The notes below the pieces were generated by a model. The model searched no databases, had not been told where the DNA came from, and saw nothing but the letters and a program-made list of their open reading frames with translations. Position numbers and translations under genes: made by a program. This document shows, piece by piece, positions 1 to 6,939 of a stretch of DNA of 64,000 bases. This stretch comes from Pseudovibrio denitrificans JCM 12308 (GTDB taxonomy: Bacteria > Pseudomonadota > Alphaproteobacteria > Rhizobiales > Stappiaceae), in assembly GCF_001310815.1 (NCBI RefSeq), contig NZ_BAZK01000007.1:1-64000 (forward strand), given 5' to 3'. Position 1 is the stretch's first letter. Each line of letters opens with the position of its first letter.

Positions 1-405
1 GTCACTTGCCTTATCCTTCTTCTCTTGATTTTGGATGTAGCGTCTAACGACCTGTTCTTAATAGCCCGTGGTTGAGACAAAGTATCCCCGCGCCCAAAAA
101 TGATAGCCTTTGTAGCGCCGTTTCTTCGCATACTTGTTGGCAACATAAAGCGAAGTCTTCCCCTTCAAAAAGCCAACAATATGGGAGACAGAGTATTTGG
201 GTGGGATTGAGATCAGCATGTGCACATGGTCTGGCATCAGCTCTACCTCTTCAATTAGGCAACTCTTTTGCAACGCTAACGTAACAAACCTATCTTTCAG
301 CTCTCGCCGCAACTCACCATAAAGACGCTTAGTCCGGTACTTACTCGTAAAGACAACGTGATATTTACAGTCCCAAGTACTGTGATTAAGGTGATCGGTA
401 TCCAT
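1..405 (-). pseudogene. tnpA: IS200/IS605-family Y1 transposase TnpA, internal stop, runs off the window edge
   Basis: Small single-domain HUH transposase of the IS200 type, which would cut and rejoin single-stranded ends of its element. The HUH motif (MPDHVHMLISIPPKYSVS) and the conserved N-terminus starting MDTDHLNHSTWDCKYHVVF are clear. I start it at the ATG at 405, which has a GGGAGG ribosome site six bases upstream. After 116 codons a TAA (58-60) interrupts the frame just after the FVSTTGY segment. Beyond it the same frame stays open to base 1 and reads EQVVRRYIQNQEKKDKASD, the usual C-terminal segment carrying the nucleophilic tyrosine (the Y of RRYIQNQ). The stop therefore removes the catalytic tyrosine, and the copy is probably inactive unless the codon is a base-calling error. 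The lesion is a substitution, not a frameshift. Confidence 0.85.
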
Positions 406-410
406 AAAAA

Positions 411-462
411 ACCTCCCTGCTCCATTGTGGAAAGGCCACGCCAATGGCCCAAGCAGGGAGGT
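411..462 (-). other. Nested stem-loop in the transposase leader
   Basis: Arms ACCTCCCTGCT (411-421) and AGCAGGGAGGT (452-462) are perfectly complementary, and inside them CCATTG (422-427) pairs with CAATGG (442-447). The outer arm contains the GGGAGG ribosome site of tnpA, so folding would hide the translation start, as is known for IS200. A role in repression is inferred from the position. Confidence 0.6.
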
Positions 463-519
463 CTCTTACTGAAAATGTAGAACTCTTCTAGTCCTCCACC
501 GGAGGTGGGCTTACAACAA

Positions 520-548
520 AAGAAGCCTGCGCGGGGCGCAGGCTTCTT
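520..548 (-). terminator. Rho-independent terminator of the TRAP operon
   Basis: A perfect 13-base stem (AAGAAGCCTGCGC at 520-532, complement at 536-548) has a three-base loop and a T-rich tract following on the minus strand. It lies 23 bases after the stop of the large permease gene. Confidence 0.8.
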
Positions 549-571
549 GTTCAGCGGTGTTATTATTGTTG

Positions 572-1900
572 TTAGCTGACTGCGATACCTGGGAAGATGA
601 TCAGCAGGGCTACGGCGACGATCTGGATCATGATGAAAGGCAGCAGGGCCTTGAAGATCTCGCCGAGGCTTATGTCGGGTGGTGCCACGCTCTTTAAGTA
701 GAAGGCGGCGGGACCGAATGGCGGTGACAGGAAGCTCACCTGCATATTCATGGCGAATACAACACCAAACCAGATCGGATCGTAGCCAAGCTGTGAGACG
801 ATTGGCACGAAGATCGGCATGGTGAGTAGTGCGATGCCAACCCAATCCAGGAACATGCCGAGCACGAACAAGATCAGCATCATGAACAGGATCACGATGG
901 TTGGGTCATCAGATATCCCGGTGATCAGTGCTTGAACGAAGCGAATGCCGCCCATCAGGTTGAACACGCCGACCAGTGCAGATGCACCAACACCAATCCA
1001 TACGATCATACCGACGGTAGACAGGGTCTGCTTTGCTGCACCCATGATGAGTTTCAGGGTGAACTCGCGGCGGATGATGGTGGAGATAGTTACGCCCAGA
1101 ACGCCAATCGCAGAGGCTTCCGTCACACTGGCGATGCCGCCATAGATGGAGCCGAGCACGAAGACCACAACGAGGATCGGCAGGAACAGGCCTTTCAGAA
1201 GACGGATCTTTTCGGAAAATGGGATCTCACCTGCTTCCGGAATAGGTGCGACTTCAGGGTTGGAGTAAGCGCGGATCAGAATATAGGCCGCATACATGGC
1301 TGCCAGCATCAGGCCCGGGAAGAATGCTGCGGTGAACAGATCGCCAATGGAAACGCTGGCCGTCAGGCCATAGATGATCAGCACGATGGATGGTGGGATC
1401 ATGGTTCCCAGTGCACCACCCGCGCAGCATACGCCAATGGCGAGTTTGCGATCATAACCAAGGCGTAACATCTGTGGCAGGGCGATCACGCCGAGAAGAA
1501 CCACCTCACCGCCGATGATGCCGGACATAGCTGCCAAAACAACAGCCACGAGAAGTGTCTGGATGGCGATACCACCGCGCAGGCGCCCGCCGACCAGGCG
1601 CATGGCGTCAAACAGATCCCTGGCGATGCCCGACCGATCAAGGATCGCGGCCATGAGCACGAACATGGGAACCGAGACGAAAACAAAGGAGTTCACAAAG
1701 CTGAAGATGCGGCTGACGATGAGCGGCACCGCGCCCGGGCCGAACCAGCCCAATGCGAAGATGAGAGCAACCAGCAGTGTGACGAACGCAAGAGGCATGC
1801 CCGTCAGCAGCAGGAGAAGCAATGAGCCGAACATCAGAAGCGTAGCCACCTCGATGCCCAGAGCTTTAAAATCCGGGATCAGGAAGAGTAAATCGGTCAT
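572..1900 (-). CDS. dctM: TRAP transporter large permease (DctM family)
   Basis: 442-residue inner-membrane protein, the usual DctM length, with about twelve hydrophobic segments. It forms the ion-coupled translocation channel of a tripartite ATP-independent periplasmic transporter. Family marks include GMPLAFVTLLVALIF near the N-terminus, the GGIAIQTLL and GGALGTMIPPSIVLIIYG stretches and a final FLSPPFGPAAFYLKSVAPP. Its ATG overlaps the stop of the small permease by four bases (ATGA), implying translational coupling. The substrate cannot be read from the sequence. The neighbouring gluconate kinase and GntR-like repressor suggest gluconate or a related sugar acid. Confidence 0.93.
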   Translation of the reverse strand: MTDLLFLIPDFKALGIEVATLLMFGSLLLLLLTGMPLAFVTLLVALIFALGWFGPGAVPLIVSRIFSFVNSFVFVSVPMFVLMAAILDRSGIARDLFDAMRLVGGRLRGGIAIQTLLVAVVLAAMSGIIGGEVVLLGVIALPQMLRLGYDRKLAIGVCCAGGALGTMIPPSIVLIIYGLTASVSIGDLFTAAFFPGLMLAAMYAAYILIRAYSNPEVAPIPEAGEIPFSEKIRLLKGLFLPILVVVFVLGSIYGGIASVTEASAIGVLGVTISTIIRREFTLKLIMGAAKQTLSTVGMIVWIGVGASALVGVFNLMGGIRFVQALITGISDDPTIVILFMMLILFVLGMFLDWVGIALLTMPIFVPIVSQLGYDPIWFGVVFAMNMQVSFLSPPFGPAAFYLKSVAPPDISLGEIFKALLPFIMIQIVAVALLIIFPGIAVS

Positions 1901-2436
1901 TTTTTCTTAGCGTAGTTGACGGCCAGAATTGCAAATTGCAGGCACATAAGAATGAGGATGCCAAGCAGGAATAGCTTCAGCAGCCCTGGTGTTGGCGGGT
2001 TCCATGCCGAGCCGGATGTCTCCAGACGAAAATCGCCGGAAGGTGTCCAGATTGCGCGCTTCACAACGAGCCAGCCTGCCCAGGAGAACAAGGCACTGGC
2101 GAGCGCACAGGCAACGGAAATGGCAACGTTGAAAACGCGCCGCATTTCGGGAGAAAGTGCATCGTAGATGAGAACCACACGGATGTGCTTGTTCGTGGAT
2201 GCGCAGTAAAGACCACCAAACAGGAAGGTTGTCGCCGTTAAAAAAATAACGGTTTCATGGGCCCAGGTGGTAGGTGAGTTAAACAGATATCGCATTGCGA
2301 CTTCCACAATCAGAATTGCCGCAGACAATACGATTGTGAGTGAAAACAGCGTGCCGAGTCTTGCTATTATGCTCCCGAACAGACCTGCTTCAGGTATGGC
2401 CTTCTGGCCTTTGTCCTTATCTTCTTGATCTGACAT
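1897..2436 (-). CDS. dctQ: TRAP transporter small permease (DctQ family)
   Basis: 179-residue membrane protein with four hydrophobic segments (about residues 28-50, 65-82, 103-123 and 150-172), as expected for the DctQ subunit that pairs with DctM. The sequence NSPTTWAHETVIFLTATTFLFGG is typical of the family. A GGAGG site lies eight bases before the ATG. It sits between the solute-binding and large permease genes, overlapping the latter by four bases. Confidence 0.9.
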   Translation of the reverse strand: MSDQEDKDKGQKAIPEAGLFGSIIARLGTLFSLTIVLSAAILIVEVAMRYLFNSPTTWAHETVIFLTATTFLFGGLYCASTNKHIRVVLIYDALSPEMRRVFNVAISVACALASALFSWAGWLVVKRAIWTPSGDFRLETSGSAWNPPTPGLLKLFLLGILILMCLQFAILAVNYAKKK

Positions 2437-2460
2437 TCACCTTGCCTCCCCCGCTAGGTA

Positions 2461-2489
2461 CCGAACCGTCGGGGAATTTGACGGTCCGG
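2461..2489 (-). other. Hairpin between solute-binding and permease genes
   Basis: CCGAACCGTC (2461-2470) pairs with GACGGTCCGG (2480-2489), allowing one wobble pair. No T-tract follows on the minus strand, so it reads better as an mRNA-stabilising or partial attenuating hairpin than as a full terminator. It would favour expression of the binding protein over the permeases. Confidence 0.5.
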
Positions 2490-2514
2490 TATGTTTCACG
2501 CGATTAAAATCGGC

Positions 2515-3534
2515 TTACTCAGCAAGCAGACCTTGCTCTTTCAGGTAAGCAGACAGTACCGCGTAAACGCGTTTTGCGTTCTCAGATTTTTCAGCAACTT
2601 TTTCCCACTGAGAGCGTGCGATTGTACGGAACTTAGCACGTTCTTCTGCAGACCAGTTGTGAACGGTGATGTTTGGATCTGCAATAGCTTCTGCCACTGC
2701 AACAGCGTCACGCATGGAAAGCTGAGCGGTGATGTCACGTGCGTAGTCACGAACGGACATTTCCAGGATTGCCTGAATGTCAGCTGGCATTGTGTCCCAT
2801 GTTGCTTTGTTCATGGAAACTTCAACCAGTGGCATGGAGTGGAAGCCTGGGTACACTGGGTGGCCAGCGACGCCGTGCATGCCCTGCTGGTGGTTGGTGG
2901 AGAACACAGTGTAGTCAGCTGCGTCGATCACGCCTTTATCGAGAGCGGTGAACACTTCAGAACCAGGCAGGTTCACAGGTGCTGCGCCAGCTGCTGCAAA
3001 TACGTTCTGAACCAGACCTTCAGGTGCGCGCATTTTCAGACCTTTCAGGTCTTCAACGCCGTTCAGTGGAACCTTGGAAATGAATGCTTCAAGACCTGGG
3101 GTTGTTGCACCGATGAACTGAAGACCATATGGGTTCAGCAGTTCGTTCATCAGCTGCTTACCGCCACCGTACTCCATGAAGTTCAGCATTTCGGAAGGAG
3201 AGCCGTAAGCACCAACTGGGTTAGCGATCAAACCGAAAGCAGCGTCTTTACCGGTGAAGTAAGAGGTGTCGGTGATGTGACCGTCGATGATGCCTGCAGC
3301 AACAGCGTCCTGGGTTTCAGTGTGCTGAACGATGGTGCCTACTGGCAGCATTTCGATGTTCACACGGTCATTGGTGAGAACGCCAACGCGCTTCGCCCAA
3401 GCCTGCTGCAGTTCAAAGTTTGGGTTACCAGCTGGGTCAGAAGACTGGAAACGCAGCGAAAAATCTGCTGCAAGTGCCGTGGTTGCGGTGGATGCTGCAA
3501 TCACTGCTGCAGCTGCAAATTTCAAAAGTTTCAT
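2515..3534 (-). CDS. dctP: TRAP transporter solute-binding protein (DctP family)
   Basis: Periplasmic receptor of 339 residues that binds a carboxylate-type ligand and delivers it to the DctQM permease. The N-terminal signal peptide (MKLLKFAAAAVIAASTATTALA-AD) is clear. The family helix PLNGVEDLKGLKMRAPEG and the GSEVFTALDKGVIDAADY stretch are present; the arginine of KMRAPEG is the residue that normally clamps the ligand carboxylate. I chose the ATG at 3534, about ten bases after GGGAGG; a GTG two codons earlier is possible. It lies just downstream of gluconate kinase, so it probably binds gluconate or a similar sugar acid. Confidence 0.92.
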   Translation of the reverse strand: MKLLKFAAAAVIAASTATTALAADFSLRFQSSDPAGNPNFELQQAWAKRVGVLTNDRVNIEMLPVGTIVQHTETQDAVAAGIIDGHITDTSYFTGKDAAFGLIANPVGAYGSPSEMLNFMEYGGGKQLMNELLNPYGLQFIGATTPGLEAFISKVPLNGVEDLKGLKMRAPEGLVQNVFAAAGAAPVNLPGSEVFTALDKGVIDAADYTVFSTNHQQGMHGVAGHPVYPGFHSMPLVEVSMNKATWDTMPADIQAILEMSVRDYARDITAQLSMRDAVAVAEAIADPNITVHNWSAEERAKFRTIARSQWEKVAEKSENAKRVYAVLSAYLKEQGLLAE

Positions 3535-3577
3535 ACTCACAGTACCTCCCTGAAGAGTATTCAGTATATTGGTGACC

Positions 3578-4108
3578 TCAGGCCACAGTTTCCGGCATGA
3601 TTTGGCGCAAAATTTGATTGATGATTTCAGTTTTGGCGCCACTCACATCGATGTTTATGTGCAGCTCGTCAGATGACGGGGGCTGCAGGATTTCCAGTTG
3701 GCTGTCGAGCAGCTCAAGCGGCATGAAATGATCCTGCCGATTCACCATTCTTTCGCGAATGAGATCTTTTGATCCTGAAAGGAAGATAAAACAGGCATGA
3801 GGCACGTAACTGCGGATGATATCGCGGTACGACCGCTTGAGAGCGGAGCATGCAACAACAACAGCAGGTGTTGCCTCTTGCTTGGACAGGTCAACAATCG
3901 CTTGTGAAAGATCGTTCAGCCAAGGCCGGCGCATTTCATCCGTTAACGGATGCCCCCGGCCCATTGCTTCAATATTGTCTTCAGGATGAAAATCATCGGC
4001 CTCGACATAGGTCGCCGGTAAACACGTAGCCAAAGCGCGTGCCACTGAAGTTTTTCCGACGCCACAAACACCCATGACGACAAATACTGATTTTTTATAG
4101 TCTTCCAC
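3578..4108 (-). CDS. gntK: Gluconokinase
   Basis: Cytoplasmic kinase that phosphorylates gluconate to 6-phosphogluconate, feeding the Entner-Doudoroff or pentose phosphate route. It has 176 residues, the normal length for the GntK family. The P-loop GVCGVGKT covers residues 13-20, followed by the family marks EADDFHPEDNIEAMGRGHPLTDEMRRPWL and ACSALKRSYRDIIR. The start is GTG (4106-4108), with an AGGAGG about twelve bases upstream, a rather long spacing. It is the first gene of the operon running into the TRAP transporter and is divergent from a LacI-type regulator of the GntR kind. A 20-base palindrome lies 34 bases before its start. Confidence 0.93.
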   Translation of the reverse strand: MEDYKKSVFVVMGVCGVGKTSVARALATCLPATYVEADDFHPEDNIEAMGRGHPLTDEMRRPWLNDLSQAIVDLSKQEATPAVVVACSALKRSYRDIIRSYVPHACFIFLSGSKDLIRERMVNRQDHFMPLELLDSQLEILQPPSSDELHINIDVSGAKTEIINQILRQIMPETVA

Positions 4109-4142
4109 GGCCCTAGTTTTCCTCCTAAGAGAATTTGATCAT

Positions 4143-4162
4143 AAATGATTGCGCAATCATTT
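4143..4162. promoter_or_regulatory. Perfect 20-base palindrome, probable LacI-family operator
   Basis: The sequence AAATGATTGCGCAATCATTT is a perfect inverted repeat with a central CG, the classic design of LacI/GntR-family operators. It lies in the divergent region between gntK and the regulator gene, 34 bases from one start and 56 from the other, where binding could control both. The assignment to this regulator is inferred. Confidence 0.7.
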
Positions 4163-4218
4163 TGCAAGGGGTATCTGAAATATCTAAAAAGGCGCTCAGG
4201 AATAGGGAGTATTTTTTG

Positions 4219-5217
4219 ATGCCAAAACCGACGCTTGTAGATGTTGGACGAGAAGCTGGAGTTAGCGCAATCACAGTTTCCCGCGCTCTTCGCTCACCGG
4301 AAAAGGTGTCGGAGGCTTTGCGCGCCAAAGTTGAAATTGCTGTGAAAAAACTTGGCTATGTGCCGAACCAGTCCGCTTCTACTCTAGCGTCAAATAAGTC
4401 CAGTTCCATCGTGGTTATGGTCCCTTCCATCTCGAACAACGTGTTCACAGATGTGCTCGGGGGAATCAGCGACTCACTGTATGGATCGCGCTTCAACATG
4501 CAGATCGGTTACACCAACTACGACTCGCTGGAGGAAGAGCGTATCCTGCGGTCGTTCCTGAACCCTACTCCCTCAGGTGTGATTATTTCTGGTATCGAGC
4601 AAACCCCCGAAACCAAGCAGATGCTCGAAAATGCAGGCGTTCCTGTTGTTCAGATTATGGACATCAGCGAAGATCCGATCGACAAGATCGTGGGGTTTTC
4701 TCACGACAAGGCAGCTGAAACGGCAACGCAGCATCTCATCGATTCAGGCTACAAAAACATCGGCTTTATGGGCGCACAGATGGATCCTCGTGCTCAAAAG
4801 CGTCTGGCAGGTTTCAAGAAGGCGATCAAAGCCAATGGTGAGCTGCAGGAGAAGAGCATCGCGGTAACCAACAAGCCCTCCAATGTGCAACTTGGGGGTA
4901 CATTGTTTGGGAAGCTGACTTCGCAATTTCCTGAGTGCGATGCGGTTTTGTGCAACAACGATGACCTGGCGATTGGTGTTTTGTTTGAGTGTCAGCGCCG
5001 CGGAATCAAGGTTCCGGAAGAGTTCGGCATCTGCGGCTTTAACGACCTGGGCGTCTCATCGGAAACCGTGCCAAGCGTCACCTCGGTCTCTACAAACCTA
5101 CGCGAAATCGGCCGACTGGCGGGTGCGATGGTGATTGGCAAAGAAGATGCGCCGACTGATCCGATCGTTGACCTGAGCTATCATATCTGCGTGCGCGAGA
5201 GCACCAGAAGGTCTTAG
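4219..5217 (+). CDS. LacI-family transcriptional regulator, GntR (gluconate repressor)-like
   Basis: 332-residue DNA-binding repressor. The N-terminal helix-turn-helix (PTLVDVGREAGVSAITVSRALR, residues 3-24) and hinge helix (YVPNQSASTLAS) are followed by a periplasmic-binding-protein-like ligand domain. The ATG at 4219 is preferred over in-frame upstream starts because the HTH then begins at residue 5 and a GGGAG site lies nearby. It is divergent from gntK-dctPQM, with a perfect palindrome between them, so it most likely represses the operon until gluconate (or a phosphorylated or lactone form) binds. A hairpin terminator follows at once. Confidence 0.88.
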   Translation: MPKPTLVDVGREAGVSAITVSRALRSPEKVSEALRAKVEIAVKKLGYVPNQSASTLASNKSSSIVVMVPSISNNVFTDVLGGISDSLYGSRFNMQIGYTNYDSLEEERILRSFLNPTPSGVIISGIEQTPETKQMLENAGVPVVQIMDISEDPIDKIVGFSHDKAAETATQHLIDSGYKNIGFMGAQMDPRAQKRLAGFKKAIKANGELQEKSIAVTNKPSNVQLGGTLFGKLTSQFPECDAVLCNNDDLAIGVLFECQRRGIKVPEEFGICGFNDLGVSSETVPSVTSVSTNLREIGRLAGAMVIGKEDAPTDPIVDLSYHICVRESTRRS

Positions 5218-5238
5218 GCCAGAGCGGTCACTCTGGCC
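5217..5238. terminator. Bidirectional terminator between convergent genes
   Basis: GGCCAGAG (5217-5224) pairs with CTCTGGCC (5231-5238). The stem starts at the last base of the regulator's stop codon and ends six bases before the stop of the opposing dld gene, so it can serve both. Confidence 0.7.
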
Positions 5239-5244
5239 CTTTGA

Positions 5245-6930
5245 TCAGTGGTAGTGTTTGCAGCGGGATGTTTTGCCCAGCCCCGGGTTGAAGCTGTTTG
5301 TCGGGTCGATTGATTTGTAAAACTCGACCAGATCCGGTTTGGCTTTGTAGATGTGCCCGACATTATGTTCTGCCGGATACTCCGCACCGCGAGTGTCCAG
5401 AATCTCAAGCATTTCCTGCTTGAGTGCAGACACATCAACGCCCTTCTTCACGATGTAATCCTGATGAAGCACATGGCACATGAAGTGCCCGTAATAGAGC
5501 CGGTGGATCAGCTTGTCTTCGATGTGGTCAGGCAGTTGCTCAAACCAGCTACGATCATCGCGGCGTAGCGCAATATCCAATGCGAGAATATCTTCAGCAG
5601 CATCACCATGAACGGCTTTGTAGCGCACGGCCGCACCAGCAGCAGCAAAGCGATGGAGCGCTGCCATTTTGCCTTCGGTGGTATCACACTCAAAATAGTC
5701 CCCTGAGCGAGATGCAAAGAAGTCTTTCAGGAAGGCCCCTGCCTCATCAATCCCTTCATCGCTCATCTTCAAGATGAGATGATGCTCGTAGTCTTGACGA
5801 TACCGGGTCATGCGTTCTGGCAGCACACTTGGCCAGATTTTTGCTAGCACCTGCATGAAGCGATCTGTCAGGTTCTTTGGCAGGAAGCTGATCTTGTTCA
5901 GATAAGCATCCATCGCACCTTTCAGTGCAAAGAACATGGGCAGGCGATCTGTCCCGAGATGATTGATCATCACCACGGTGTCTTTGCCGTACTTCTCTGA
6001 GATGTCGTAGGCTTCGCGATGCATGTACTCAGCGGAAACCGGCAGGTTCTCGAAATGCGAGAGGATATGGCGGCGCAGTTCAGTCAGTTCAGCCGGATCA
6101 TTGGTGCCGATGTAGAAAGTCTTTTCTGCGCCAGCTTTGGGGAACGTATCCAGACGAACAGCAAACACACCCAGCTTACCTGCACAGCCGCTGGCCTCAT
6201 AAAGGCGACGTTTGTCTGCGTTGAAACGGGCGGGGGTTGAGGCATCCACTTGCCGAACGCGGCTGTGATACTCACTGTCGGAAGCTTTCTGGTTGGTGTC
6301 CTTCACATCTGCGGATGTGTAGCTACCGTTTTCCAGATTGGTGAGGATCTCTTCAGCGGAGTTACCAAGCTCTATGCCGAGGTGATTGACCAGCACCAGC
6401 TCACCATTTGCGTTGAGCTGCGCAAAAAGAGAAAGCTCGGTGTAAGACGGGCCGCGATTGACCAGTGACCCGCCGGAGTTGTTGCAGACGCCACCGATGA
6501 TAGACGCACCGATACAGGATGATCCAATGACCGAATGGGCCTGACGACCAAGCGGTTCCAACAGTTTCTCTAGCTCGAACAAGGTTGAGCCCGGAAAGCT
6601 GATGATCTGCTTACCGCCATCCAGTGGCTGGATCTGAGTCATGCGGTTGGTGTTAATGAGCACTACATCGCGCTCATATACACCCTTCGGTGTTGAGCCT
6701 TCTGTGAGACCCGTGTTGGCCGCCTGCATGATGACGATCTTATCTGCAGCAACACAGGCTTCGAGAACTTTCCATTGCTCCAGCAATGTGCCGGGGCGGA
6801 CAACTGCGATGGCTTCCCCTTCTCCAGAGCGGAACCCTTTACGGAACCGCTCTGTTTTCTTTGGGTCGCTGAGAGTGTGGCGGCTGCCAACGATGCTCTC
6901 AAACTGCTTGATCAGTTCTGCGTTGGTCAT
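5245..6930 (-). CDS. dld: Quinone-dependent D-lactate dehydrogenase
   Basis: FAD flavoenzyme of 561 residues, close to E. coli Dld (about 570), which oxidises D-lactate to pyruvate at the inner face of the membrane and passes electrons to quinone. The FAD-binding type-4 domain shows NTGLTEGSTPKG, FPGSTLFELEKLLEPLGR and SSCIGASIIGGVCNNSGGS. The C-terminal membrane-binding domain ends with AEHNVGHIYKAKPDLVEFY and SFNPGLGKTSR. The ATG at 6930 is chosen (AGGA seven bases upstream); a GTG one codon earlier is possible. It is the third gene of an operon with a TRAP transporter, so the operon probably imports and oxidises lactate. Confidence 0.94.
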   Translation of the reverse strand: MTNAELIKQFESIVGSRHTLSDPKKTERFRKGFRSGEGEAIAVVRPGTLLEQWKVLEACVAADKIVIMQAANTGLTEGSTPKGVYERDVVLINTNRMTQIQPLDGGKQIISFPGSTLFELEKLLEPLGRQAHSVIGSSCIGASIIGGVCNNSGGSLVNRGPSYTELSLFAQLNANGELVLVNHLGIELGNSAEEILTNLENGSYTSADVKDTNQKASDSEYHSRVRQVDASTPARFNADKRRLYEASGCAGKLGVFAVRLDTFPKAGAEKTFYIGTNDPAELTELRRHILSHFENLPVSAEYMHREAYDISEKYGKDTVVMINHLGTDRLPMFFALKGAMDAYLNKISFLPKNLTDRFMQVLAKIWPSVLPERMTRYRQDYEHHLILKMSDEGIDEAGAFLKDFFASRSGDYFECDTTEGKMAALHRFAAAGAAVRYKAVHGDAAEDILALDIALRRDDRSWFEQLPDHIEDKLIHRLYYGHFMCHVLHQDYIVKKGVDVSALKQEMLEILDTRGAEYPAEHNVGHIYKAKPDLVEFYKSIDPTNSFNPGLGKTSRCKHYH

Positions 6931-6939
6931 CACGACATC

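Larger units (their letters stand above)
1..515 (-). mobile_element. IS200-like element, left part only; the rest lies outside the window
   Basis: The element comprises tnpA plus about 110 bases upstream of it holding two structures: a long stem-loop (411-462) just before the transposase start and a short imperfect palindrome CCTCC-ACC-GGAGG at 493-505 near the outer end. This arrangement matches IS200 left ends, where a hairpin in the leader limits transposase expression. The outer boundary (about 510-515) is estimated from where the neighbouring operon terminator begins and is not proven. Confidence 0.6.

Noticed and set aside
2491..3600. Long open frame on the plus strand opposite the first TRAP binding protein
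   Set aside because: Its product is Cys/His/Trp-rich and matches nothing; the minus frame has a signal peptide and clear DctP motifs. The same reasoning removes 932-1468, 6775-7605, 9321-10061, 24277-25359, 26724-27554, 44006-45067 and 51284-52057.
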